Shown here: piece after piece, positions 1 to 7,790 of the stretch
Position numbering within the stretch: position 1 is the stretch's first letter
Layout of the letters: the number at the start of each line of letters is the position of its first letter
DNA from: an uncultured Clostridia bacterium
GTDB taxonomy: Bacteria; Bacillota; Clostridia; Oscillospirales; Acutalibacteraceae
DNA length: 64,000 nucleotides
Assembly: GCA_947593615.1 (NCBI GenBank)
Contig: CANQDR010000007.1
Coordinates: 1-64,000 of the forward strand
Direction: 5' to 3'
Position numbers and translations under genes: made by a program
The notes under the pieces: generated by a model
What the model saw: the letters and a program-made list of their open reading frames with translations, nothing else
What the model was told of the DNA's origin: nothing
Databases searched by the model: none

Positions 1-305
1 GTAAACTGCTTGCAGTTTTCCTCAATTCCACGGTTCACTCTCATTTTTTTGTAACACATCTATTGTAATCCTACATTGCTATATATCTACTGATTTTGCT
101 AATCTGTTTACTTTTTTGAAGATATGTGGTAAAATAATCTCGCCGCATATTTTAATATGTCTTAAGGCATGCATACTATTGGTAAAAACATATGTTTTTA
201 TGTCATTTCTTGCTTTGGATCTGAATGTGTGGCAACAGAAGTCAGGCTGCGTTTTTCGGTGCGTAGCTTCGGCTGCGTACTTTTTTATTATAGGAGGAAA
301 TGTTT
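1..305. other. Intergenic region upstream of the ABC exporter
   Basis: No convincing gene is seen. The listed ORFs at 116-334 and 169-360 run into the ABC gene in other frames and have no matching ribosome binding site. A short hairpin (AAACTG-CTTG-CAGTTT followed by TCCTC) at the left edge could be the end of an upstream transcript. The rest is AT-rich leader. Confidence 0.5.
107..135 (+). promoter_or_regulatory. Putative sigma-A promoter for the ABC exporter
   Basis: TTTACT and TAAAAT hexamers lie 17 bp apart, followed by a leader of about 160 nt to the first gene. The -35 is imperfect, so this is a moderate call. Confidence 0.4.
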
Positions 306-1196
306 ATGTATCTCGAACTCAAAGATATACATAAAAGTTTCGGTGAGAAACAGGTATTAAACGGTATTTCTTTTGTTGCAGAAGGCGGAAAAGCATTTGG
401 CCTGCTTGGCAGAAACGGAGCAGGAAAGACTACTACTATTCGCATTCTTATGGATGTTTTTCCTGCAAACAGCGGAGAAGTGATAATTGACGGTCAACCT
501 ATTGATTATACTAAAATTGGTATAGGATATTTGCCTGAAGAAAGAGGTTTATATCCGAAAAAGAAAATTATAGATCAGCTTACCTATTTTGCAGAGCTTA
601 AAGGAATGAAAAATACCGTGGCTGTAAAAGCAATAGATTATTGGCTTAAAAGGCTTGGTATGACTGAATATCGCAATAAACGTCTTGATACTCTTTCAAA
701 GGGTAATCAGCAGAAAATACAATTGATTACGGCTCTTGCACACAACCCTGAAATTATCATACTTGATGAACCTTTTTCAGGACTTGATCCTGTTAATGCC
801 ATGCTTCTAAAGGATGTGGTAAAAGAAGAAATTGCAAAGGGTAAAATCGTTTTATTTTCGAGTCATCAGATGAACTATATCGAAGAATTTTGCGACAGTA
901 TTGCTATTATCAATGGTGGTAAAGTTGTACTTCAAGGTGATTTGCACTCCATAAAGAGAAATTATACAAGAGATAAACTGGTTGTGCGTTCTGAGAATAC
1001 AGCGCCGATTATTGACGAACTTGGAAGCAGCTGCGATGTGATCAATGACCATGAACTTCTTGTCAGGCTTTCATCTCCTGATGATAAAAATAGCATGATG
1101 CAGTCGCTGATTTCTAAGTTTGACATTGATGAGATTAAGGTATTTGAACCAACCTTGAATGATATATTTGTTGAATATACCGGAAGTCATGAATAG
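306..1196 (+). CDS. ABC transporter ATP-binding protein (NatA-like)
   Basis: This is the cytoplasmic ATPase of an ABC-2 type exporter, 296 residues. Visible motifs are Walker A GRNGAGKT (about 35-42), signature LSKGNQQ (about 130), Walker B ILDEPFSGLD (about 152) and the switch histidine in SSHQM. A C-terminal extension of about 80 residues resembles the DUF4162 tail of NatA/CcmA-type ATPases. The ORF track starts at 300, but AGGAGG lies only 2 nt from that ATG and 8 nt from the ATG at 306, so 306 is preferred. The permease begins 12 bp downstream, so the two form one exporter. Known relatives export sodium, drugs or peptides; the substrate here cannot be read from sequence. Confidence 0.9.
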   Translation: MYLELKDIHKSFGEKQVLNGISFVAEGGKAFGLLGRNGAGKTTTIRILMDVFPANSGEVIIDGQPIDYTKIGIGYLPEERGLYPKKKIIDQLTYFAELKGMKNTVAVKAIDYWLKRLGMTEYRNKRLDTLSKGNQQKIQLITALAHNPEIIILDEPFSGLDPVNAMLLKDVVKEEIAKGKIVLFSSHQMNYIEEFCDSIAIINGGKVVLQGDLHSIKRNYTRDKLVVRSENTAPIIDELGSSCDVINDHELLVRLSSPDDKNSMMQSLISKFDIDEIKVFEPTLNDIFVEYTGSHE

Positions 1197-1208
1197 GAGG
1201 ACAGAGAA

Positions 1209-2447
1209 ATGAAACAGTTTATAACAATACTAAAGTTTGAGTTAAAAAATTATTTAAAAAATAAAGTATTTGTTGGTGTTACTGTATTTCTTGTAGCAGT
1301 TATTGCTTTTGTAATGTTTTTACCGAGTATTACAACTGTTTTTGACAGTAATGAACAGGAACAAAGTAACGACCGCTCAATAATGTTGATCAGCACAAAA
1401 CCTGAAGAGAACGCCGATTATGTTAAAGAAGCGTTTTCTGCTGCATTTGAGGAATATGACGTCCGCATTGCAGATGGCAGTATTGAAGAGATAAAACAGC
1501 AGGTTTCGTCTGATAATGCTCAATGTGCCTTTATTCTTGATAGTTTGACTACATATACATATTACGTTGAAAATCTTTCTATGTACGATGAAAACACATC
1601 AAGGGCAGATGAAGTTTTGCGTAATGTTTATCGCAGGAATACAATGATACAGGATGGCATTTCAGCTGAACAGGCAGAGCAAATTTTATCAATGCAGATA
1701 ACGCATGAAACCGAAAGTCTTGGCAAAAATCAGATGCAAAATTTCTTTTATACCTACATAATGATTTTTGCGCTCTATATGGTTATCCTGCTTTATGGAC
1801 AGATGGTGGCTACCAATGTTGCTACCGAAAAGAGTTCGAGAGCTATGGAGTTGCTTATCACAAGTGCTAAACCGACCTCAATGATGTTTGGAAAGGTAAT
1901 TGCATCTTGTATTGCCGGATTTATTCAACTTCTCTGTATTTTCGGTTCAGCTTTTCTGTTCTTTAATCTCAATAAGATATATTGGGACGATAATGCTATT
2001 ATAAATTCCATATTCAACATACCGATTGAATTGCTGATTTATATGCTTCTGTTCTTTTTGCTCGGTTTCTTCATATATGCTTTCATGTATGGCGCTGTCG
2101 GTTCTACCACATCCAAGCTCGAAGATATAAATACATCTGTTATGCCTATAACGATGCTGTTTATTATAGCTTTTATTGTGGTAATTTTCTCATTATCAAG
2201 CGGAGATGTTAATAATATATTGATGATAGTATGCTCGTATGTTCCGTTTACATCGCCAATGGCAATGTTTACCCGTATAGCAATGAGTACAGTGCCTTGG
2301 TATGAAATAGTAATTTCTGTTGGAATTCTTATTGGCTCAGTTTTCGGCGTCGGCGTACTTTCAGCAAAGATTTATCGTGTAGGCGTTTTGCTCTACGGCA
2401 CAACTCCAAAAATAGGCTCTGTTTTGAAATCTATCTTTAAAGTATAA
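1209..2447 (+). CDS. ABC-2 type permease (NatB-like)
   Basis: Integral membrane partner of the preceding ATPase, 412 residues. One N-terminal membrane segment (about 19-40) is followed by an extracytoplasmic domain of about 150 residues. Five or six hydrophobic segments then occupy about 180-400. This is the usual plan of ABC2_membrane_3/NatB permeases. The sequence ATEKSSRAMELLITS between segments is the typical coupling loop of the family. GGAGG precedes the ATG with good spacing. The gene lies 12 bp after the ATPase, and no solute-binding protein is nearby, consistent with export. Substrate unknown. Confidence 0.88.
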   Translation: MKQFITILKFELKNYLKNKVFVGVTVFLVAVIAFVMFLPSITTVFDSNEQEQSNDRSIMLISTKPEENADYVKEAFSAAFEEYDVRIADGSIEEIKQQVSSDNAQCAFILDSLTTYTYYVENLSMYDENTSRADEVLRNVYRRNTMIQDGISAEQAEQILSMQITHETESLGKNQMQNFFYTYIMIFALYMVILLYGQMVATNVATEKSSRAMELLITSAKPTSMMFGKVIASCIAGFIQLLCIFGSAFLFFNLNKIYWDDNAIINSIFNIPIELLIYMLLFFLLGFFIYAFMYGAVGSTTSKLEDINTSVMPITMLFIIAFIVVIFSLSSGDVNNILMIVCSYVPFTSPMAMFTRIAMSTVPWYEIVISVGILIGSVFGVGVLSAKIYRVGVLLYGTTPKIGSVLKSIFKV

Positions 2448-2765
2448 AAATATAAATATAAAATATAAATTCACTTAAAGGATTACTCTTGGCGGTATCC
2501 TTTAAGTGAAAATGTATTTGGTAAGTTTTTTTAAATGATAAAGAAAATAGAGAAAGAGTAAATAAATTCATAATCATTTAAAAGTTTTGTTTTCTAAGGC
2601 ATTGATTGTTATAGAATATTTGCCCATATAAAAAGGGTTATTTGTCCATATTTTGATTTTATTGATTTATATATATTTTCAATATATAATTTAGCAGTTA
2701 TGTAAGTAACAAAATAAATAACGTATAAATAAAACCAATAATACGCATGAGTACAGTGTTTTAAG
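2448..2765. other. Intergenic region with a strong hairpin
   Basis: No gene is supported. At about 2470-2512 a 13-bp inverted repeat (TTCACTTAAAGGA / TCCTTTAAGTGAA) forms a strong stem just after the permease stop. It lacks a clean T-tract, so it may be a terminator or an mRNA 3'-end stabiliser. The rest is very AT-rich. The minus ORF at 2609-2806 is not credible. Confidence 0.5.
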
Positions 2766-2794
2766 TTGACACTATATTTTTTCTGTGATAAAAT
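2766..2794 (+). promoter_or_regulatory. Sigma-A type promoter of the LRR-dockerin gene
   Basis: TTGACA and TAAAAT are 17 bp apart and lie about 50 bp upstream of the start codon at 2842. No operator is evident. Confidence 0.7.
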
Positions 2795-2841
2795 AGAATT
2801 GTGCAATATGTACTTTTTATTGCTAAAGGAGGAATAAAATT

Positions 2842-5337
2842 ATGAAAAAAATACTCAAATCAGCAGCAGCGTTTCTTTCAGTAATTGTATTGTTAACAGT
2901 TTTATCACCATCATTACTTACTGTTAATGCTGCGCAAAAAGATGAAACATTCGTTTTAAATGATTTTGAATTTATTTTAACAAATACGAATACTACATCA
3001 ATTCTTTCCTACAAGGGTACTTCTGCCGATATTGAAATTCCGTCAATTATTGGAGGAAGAACAGTAGTTACAATTGGTGAAAATGCTTTTAACGAGAACG
3101 AATATGTTAGAAGCATAAAAGTTCCGTCTTCGGTTACGACAATAGAAAACGGTGCTTTTTCTAATTCTCCGAATTTGGAAAGAGTGTCTTTCTCTGACGG
3201 ATTAATCACAATCGGCGACAACGCATTTGCAAACAGTGAAAAGTTATTTGAAATTGTTATTCCCGATACCGTAGTAAATTTAGGGGAAAACATATTCAGC
3301 AACACAGCTTGGTATAACTGTCAGCCTGACGGTATAATTTATATCGGAACAACAGCTTATGAATTTAAAGGCAGCCCTGCTGAGGACGGCATTGTAAGAA
3401 TAAAAGACGGCACTAAAGTTATACCGAAAAAAGTATTCTATCAGAATTCAGAGATAAAAACGGTCTACATTCCTGATAGTGTCACGCAATTAGATGATTA
3501 CGTTTTTGCTGAATGTACAAACCTTGAAAAAGTTTATTATGGTAGTGGTATTTCAAAAGTCCCTAATTATGCTTTTAGCGGTTGTATTTCTCTTAAATCA
3601 ATAGATTTACCTGAAACAATTACTGAAATAGGCAACTATTCTTTTTTGGGGTGTGAAAGCGTTAAAACGTTGGAAATACCTGAGCAAATTACAAGTATTG
3701 GCATGCAGGCTTTTAAGGACTGTAAAGGTATTGAAACAGTAAATTACAATGCAATAAACAGTAAAAACTCCATTACAAGCACATTTAAATGGTTTTTTTC
3801 ATGGGATAAAGAAAATTTTCCTAAAGGCAGAAACCGTGTAACAATAGCTGATGAAGATTATACTGTCTATTTGCACTATTCGCCTATGTTTGAAGGATGT
3901 GATTCTTTTAAAATATTGAATATAGGTAAAAATGTAAAAAGAATTTATGACTATACTTTTGTTGATTGTAAGTCACTCGAAACTGTTAATTACAATGCAT
4001 TGGATTGTACTGAAATGAGATCGGCTCATCATTATACCATTTATTATTATTATGGTAATTATAGCAAAAAAAACAGTTATACAACAACTGATTCAAATTT
4101 TCTCGGATGTGATTCTCTTACAACTATAAATATTGGAGAAGATGTTAAGAGTATTACTGAATATTCTTTTGCGGACTGCGAAAATCTAAAAACGGTTAAT
4201 TTTAATGCTGAAATGTGTACGATTGCAGGAGCGACAATTGATTCTGCATTTGGTGACTGCATAAATCTTACTGATGTAAACATAGGAGAAAAAGTACAAT
4301 CTATTACAGGAAATCCGTTTTTATATTGTCCTTCTCTTGAAAGATTTAATGTTGATGAATCAAACCAATATTTAACAAGCGTAGATGGTGCGCTATTAAG
4401 TAAAAATGAAAGAATTCTTTTTATTTGTCCAAACAATGCGGACAGCTACACTTTACCAAAAAAAGTTACAGAAATTAAAAATTACGCCTTTTGGGGCTGC
4501 GGCAATTTAAATGCACTTGATGTTGCAGAAGGAAATATAAATTATAAATCAGAAGACAATGCAATTTTATCTATTAACGGCTTCCATCTTATTACAGCCG
4601 CCCTTGCACAAGATAATTATACAATTCCTGAAAGTGTGAAGTATATTGACTCATATGCGTTTTTTAATAGAACAAAGCTAAAGGAAATAACATTCCCAGA
4701 CGAGTTAAGAAAAATTGGTAACCGTGCTTTTCAGAAATGTAATCATTTAACGTCCATAACAATTCCTGATAAAGTAATAACTATTGAGGATGCTGCATTT
4801 GCAAATTGTTCAAACATAACAGAAGCTGATATTGGTAACGGTTTATCTGTAGTACCGGATTCAATGTTTTTTAAATGTAATAATTTAAAAACAGTAAATC
4901 TTGGTGAAAGAGTTACTACTATTAATGTTCATGCTTTCTATCAGTGTACTTCTCTTGACTATATTTATGTTCCGGGCAGTGTAACTTCAATAGATACAAA
5001 CGCTTTCAGAGAGTGTAAATACTTCTCGTTCTATGCATATGATAATACTTATGCTCAAACGTACGCAAATTCAAAAGATATTATTGATTTTGTATCACTC
5101 GGTGAATATGTACCTGTGGAACTTCCTGACATTACTGATGTAACTTTGGGAGATGTCGATGGTGATGAAGTAATAACCGTAAAAGACGCAACATTACTGC
5201 AAAAATATATTGCTGAGCTAAGCTCATTGGATGATGAACAATTGGAAGCTGCTGATACTAACAAGGATAAAGTAGTCAATATTTTAGACGTGACTTTAAT
5301 CCAAAAATACGCAGCTAGTATTATAGATTCATTCTAA
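2842..5337 (+). CDS. Secreted leucine-rich-repeat (BspA-type) protein with C-terminal dockerin
   Basis: Secreted protein of 831 residues. Residues 1-31 are a signal peptide (lysine start, hydrophobic core, ending VNAA). Residues about 35-750 are many BspA/LRR_5-type repeats of the form 'I.IP..V..I...AF..C..L..V', a fold known for surface adhesion and protein binding. Residues about 765-828 are a type I-like dockerin with two calcium-loop repeats (DVDGDEVITVKDATLLQKY and DTNKDKVVNILDVTLIQKY). It should therefore be displayed through a cohesin on a scaffoldin or the cell surface. AAAGGAGG precedes the ATG. It is monocistronic between its own promoter and a terminator. No catalytic domain is seen, so binding or adhesion is the likely role; the ligand is unknown. 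Confidence 0.9.
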   Translation: MKKILKSAAAFLSVIVLLTVLSPSLLTVNAAQKDETFVLNDFEFILTNTNTTSILSYKGTSADIEIPSIIGGRTVVTIGENAFNENEYVRSIKVPSSVTTIENGAFSNSPNLERVSFSDGLITIGDNAFANSEKLFEIVIPDTVVNLGENIFSNTAWYNCQPDGIIYIGTTAYEFKGSPAEDGIVRIKDGTKVIPKKVFYQNSEIKTVYIPDSVTQLDDYVFAECTNLEKVYYGSGISKVPNYAFSGCISLKSIDLPETITEIGNYSFLGCESVKTLEIPEQITSIGMQAFKDCKGIETVNYNAINSKNSITSTFKWFFSWDKENFPKGRNRVTIADEDYTVYLHYSPMFEGCDSFKILNIGKNVKRIYDYTFVDCKSLETVNYNALDCTEMRSAHHYTIYYYYGNYSKKNSYTTTDSNFLGCDSLTTINIGEDVKSITEYSFADCENLKTVNFNAEMCTIAGATIDSAFGDCINLTDVNIGEKVQSITGNPFLYCPSLERFNVDESNQYLTSVDGALLSKNERILFICPNNADSYTLPKKVTEIKNYAFWGCGNLNALDVAEGNINYKSEDNAILSINGFHLITAALAQDNYTIPESVKYIDSYAFFNRTKLKEITFPDELRKIGNRAFQKCNHLTSITIPDKVITIEDAAFANCSNITEADIGNGLSVVPDSMFFKCNNLKTVNLGERVTTINVHAFYQCTSLDYIYVPGSVTSIDTNAFRECKYFSFYAYDNTYAQTYANSKDIIDFVSLGEYVPVELPDITDVTLGDVDGDEVITVKDATLLQKYIAELSSLDDEQLEAADTNKDKVVNILDVTLIQKYAASIIDSF

Positions 5338-5401
5338 AAGAAAATATAGCAATTATTTTAAGTACATAGCGACCTTATTATAATTTCATATTTTATAAAA
5401 T

Positions 5402-5433
5402 AAATTAGGAGCGATTATATTCGCTCCTAATTT
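5402..5433 (+). terminator. Intrinsic terminator after the LRR-dockerin gene
   Basis: A perfect 13-bp stem (AAATTAGGAGCGA / TCGCTCCTAATTT) with a 6-nt loop. The stem itself ends in T residues. Confidence 0.75.
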
Positions 5434-5494
5434 AAAACATTATATGGCGATATTTCAGAAATATATGAAATAGTGCTTTTGACCGGAGAAACAA

Positions 5495-6295
5495 ATGAAA
5501 ATAGGTGCTTGTCAGTTTTCGATAACAAGTGATATAAAACAAAATATGGAAACAATCAGAAATGCCATTATACGCGCATCATCAGAAAATATTAAATTAT
5601 TGGTTTTCCCTGAATGTGCTTTAACCGGTTATCCGCCATATAGTTTGGAAAATCCATCAAAAGTTGATTTTGGCTATTTGTCATCGGCTTATGATGAATT
5701 GCAAAGTTTGTCAAATAAATATGATATTAATATTGTAGTAGGCACAATTACAAGAGATGGAAGCAAGTTTTATAATAGTGCTGTTGCATTTCTTCCTAAT
5801 AGAGAAACTGCTGTATATCATAAAAGAGCCTTGTGGGGATGGGACAGAGAAAATTTCTGTGCAGGCAATAACAGCGGAGTTTTTGAGATTGACGGATTAA
5901 AAATAGGGATCAGAATATGTTTTGAGGTCAGATTTCCTGAATTTTTCAGAGAATTATACATAGAAAATACTGATTTAAACATTATTCTGTTTTATGATGT
6001 TTGCGAGAATGACGATATTGACAGATATGAAATGATAAAATCTCATATTCGTACAAGAGCTGTTGAAAATATCTGCCATACTTTAACAGTTAATACAATT
6101 CATCCTTTTCAGACTGCTCCTACGGCTTTGTTTGACAAATCTGGACGCATATTAGCTGAATTAAAAAGAAATGTCAGCGATTTGCTTATTTATGACCTGA
6201 AAGAGTTACCATTAGATTTTGGGGAGCAGGGAAGAAAAGAAATATCTGATTTATTAGTTAAAAACTGTAATATAAATTCTAATAAGTATCTATAA
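5495..6295 (+). CDS. Carbon-nitrogen hydrolase (nitrilase superfamily)
   Basis: Cytoplasmic amidase-type hydrolase of 266 residues, the usual length for the superfamily. The catalytic triad is visible: Glu40 in FPECALTGY, Lys110 in YHKRALWGW and Cys142 in IRICFEVRFPE. Known members hydrolyse amides, nitriles or N-carbamoyl compounds through the cysteine thiol. The start follows GGAG with suitable spacing. The sugar O-acetyltransferase gene begins 21 bp downstream, so the two may be co-transcribed, but the pairing does not reveal the substrate. Confidence 0.85.
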   Translation: MKIGACQFSITSDIKQNMETIRNAIIRASSENIKLLVFPECALTGYPPYSLENPSKVDFGYLSSAYDELQSLSNKYDINIVVGTITRDGSKFYNSAVAFLPNRETAVYHKRALWGWDRENFCAGNNSGVFEIDGLKIGIRICFEVRFPEFFRELYIENTDLNIILFYDVCENDDIDRYEMIKSHIRTRAVENICHTLTVNTIHPFQTAPTALFDKSGRILAELKRNVSDLLIYDLKELPLDFGEQGRKEISDLLVKNCNINSNKYL

Positions 6296-6316
6296 AATTT
6301 TTTTGGATGTGGAAAT

Positions 6317-6907
6317 ATGACAGAAAAAGAAAAAATGCTTTCGTGCAAGATGTATGACGCGAACAATGATAAAGAACTTTTACAAGAACGCGCCAATTGC
6401 AAGGATTTGTGCCACAAATTTAACAGCTTACTTCCGTCAGAAACCGACAGACAAATGGAGTTGCTAAAAAAGATATTGGGCAAAACAAAGAACGATTTCT
6501 GTATTATGTCGCCGTTTTGGTGTGATTACGGATATAACATTGAAATTGGAGAAAACTTTTTTGCAAACCATAATCTTGTAATTCTTGACGGCGCAAAAGT
6601 AAAATTCGGAGATAATGTTTTTGTTGCTCCTGACTGCGGATTCTATACGGCAGGACATCCTATTGATCATGAACGCAGAAACGCAGGATTGGAATATGCT
6701 TATCCGATTACGGTGGGAGATAATGTATGGATTGGCGGAGGAGTTAAAGTTATGCCGGGAGTGACCATCGGAAGCAATGTCGTAATAGGAGGAGGCAGCG
6801 TTGTAACAAAAGATATTCCAGATAATGTTGTGGCCGTCGGTAACCCATGCCGAGTACTTAGAGCAATTACTGATGATGATAAGAAAACTGACTTTAATCT
6901 TTATTAA
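6317..6907 (+). CDS. Maltose/galactoside-type sugar O-acetyltransferase
   Basis: Cytoplasmic acetyl-CoA-dependent O-acetyltransferase of 196 residues. An N-terminal helical cap (about 1-60, the 'Mac' region) is followed by left-handed beta-helix hexapeptide repeats (IEIGENFFANHN, ITVGDNVWIGGG, VTIGSNVVIGGGSVV). The catalytic histidine lies in AGHPIDHE. Family members (Maa, LacA) acetylate the 6-OH of glucose, maltose or galactosides. It is 21 bp downstream of the carbon-nitrogen hydrolase and is followed by a strong terminator. Acceptor sugar not determinable. Confidence 0.88.
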   Translation: MTEKEKMLSCKMYDANNDKELLQERANCKDLCHKFNSLLPSETDRQMELLKKILGKTKNDFCIMSPFWCDYGYNIEIGENFFANHNLVILDGAKVKFGDNVFVAPDCGFYTAGHPIDHERRNAGLEYAYPITVGDNVWIGGGVKVMPGVTIGSNVVIGGGSVVTKDIPDNVVAVGNPCRVLRAITDDDKKTDFNLY

Positions 6908-6912
6908 AAAAG

Positions 6913-6948
6913 AGGACTTTCCCGACATAATGGAAAGTCCTGTTTTTT
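6913..6948 (+). terminator. Intrinsic terminator
   Basis: Perfect 10-bp stem AGGACTTTCC / GGAAAGTCCT followed by GTTTTTT, directly after the acetyltransferase stop. Confidence 0.9.
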
Positions 6949-7034
6949 ACCTAACATTATAATTTTACCATATTTATAAATTAACTTCAATACATTTTAT
7001 AAAAATAAAAAATTAAATATTTTAAATAAAAGTA

Positions 7035-7063
7035 TTGACAATGTTAAAAATATACAGTATAAT
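7035..7063 (+). promoter_or_regulatory. Consensus sigma-A promoter of the short-peptide unit
   Basis: TTGACA and TATAAT match consensus exactly and are 17 bp apart. The predicted start is near 7070, about 30 nt upstream of the 22-codon ORF. Confidence 0.85.
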
Positions 7064-7098
7064 ATAGACAAAGAAAAGGACAGAAGGAGGTTTTAAAT

Positions 7099-7167
7099 AT
7101 GAAAACAAGAAAACCTTTTTTAAATCATATTAAAGATTATATTCGGAGTTTGCCGCCTAATATGTAA
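7099..7167 (+). CDS. 22-residue uncharacterised peptide
   Basis: ORF below the length cutoff of the supplied track. It encodes a 22-residue peptide beginning MKTRKPFLNHIKDY and ending SLPPNM. AAGGAGG (7084-7090) sits 8 nt upstream of the ATG, and a perfect promoter lies 35 bp further up. The peptide is basic and amphipathic at its N-terminus, and has no cysteine and no clear signal sequence. About 480 nt of transcript follow before the terminator, with no other convincing ORF. It may be a leader or regulatory peptide, a small toxin or a signalling peptide; I do not recognise it. Confidence 0.5.
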   Translation: MKTRKPFLNHIKDYIRSLPPNM

Positions 7168-7615
7168 TACCGAATACATTAGGTAAAGGTTAAAACTAAC
7201 TTGTTTGTGTCGGAATAACTGATCATTTTAATGTTATAAAACATAATTCATATTTTTAGATCATGTAATAGTATTCCGAATTCTTCTTATACAGCCTTCC
7301 TCCAGAAATAAATAATGATGTCAAGTGAAACCTGATAACCAATAAAAATAATAAGGTTGTAATTGTCCCAATAAGAAAATTTTAATTTCTTGCTCATTGT
7401 ATTTCGGTAAAATGGATTTTTCTATTATAATTTAATATATAGTTGGAAATTTATTTATGGTGGTTAGACCAATGAAGAGTTAAACTTTTATTCTTAAGAA
7501 CGGAGATTAATTCCAATGTACACTTAATTTTTTCTAAATATTTTAATACGGAGGATGAGTCCAAAGTACAATTCAGTTTAACTTATTAATCTAAATAATA
7601 TTTTCATTAGCATAT
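7168..7615 (+). ncRNA. Candidate long untranslated RNA downstream of the 22-residue ORF
   Basis: This stretch sits between a perfect promoter (7035) and a strong terminator (7616-7647), giving a predicted transcript of about 580 nt. Near its end are two diverged direct repeats of about 49 nt (7501-7549 and 7549-7600) starting CGGAGATTAATTCCAATGTAC and CGGAGGATGAGTCCAAAGTAC, with a weaker third copy near 7459. A small hairpin (CCTAATATGTA / TACATTAGG) overlaps the end of the ORF. It may be a structured or regulatory RNA; no known family is recognised. Confidence 0.35.
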
Positions 7616-7647
7616 GAGGTGACTGCAATAACAGTCACCTCTTTTTT
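7616..7647 (+). terminator. Intrinsic terminator of the short-peptide unit
   Basis: 10-bp perfect stem GAGGTGACTG / CAGTCACCTC followed by TTTTTT. Confidence 0.9.
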
Positions 7648-7729
7648 CGGCTCTATGTCAATAGTTGGGGTAAACCCGAAAAAATTAATCTATATAAATA
7701 AAAGTTGGTGTATCAAATACAGCTTACAA

Positions 7730-7763
7730 AAACGCTCTTTGCTTTTTTAAGCAAAGAGCGTTA
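7730..7763 (-). terminator. Intrinsic terminator of the phosphoglucomutase gene
   Basis: Stem AACGCTCTTTGCT / AGCAAAGAGCGTT. On the minus strand it is followed by TTTTGT. It lies 28 bp after the phosphoglucomutase stop codon. Confidence 0.8.
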
Positions 7764-7790
7764 AATGTTAATCGTAATAAAAGTATAAAA

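Noticed and set aside
6464-6928. 154-residue minus ORF opposite the O-acetyltransferase
   Set aside because: Antisense shadow of hexapeptide-repeat codons, without RBS or family resemblance.
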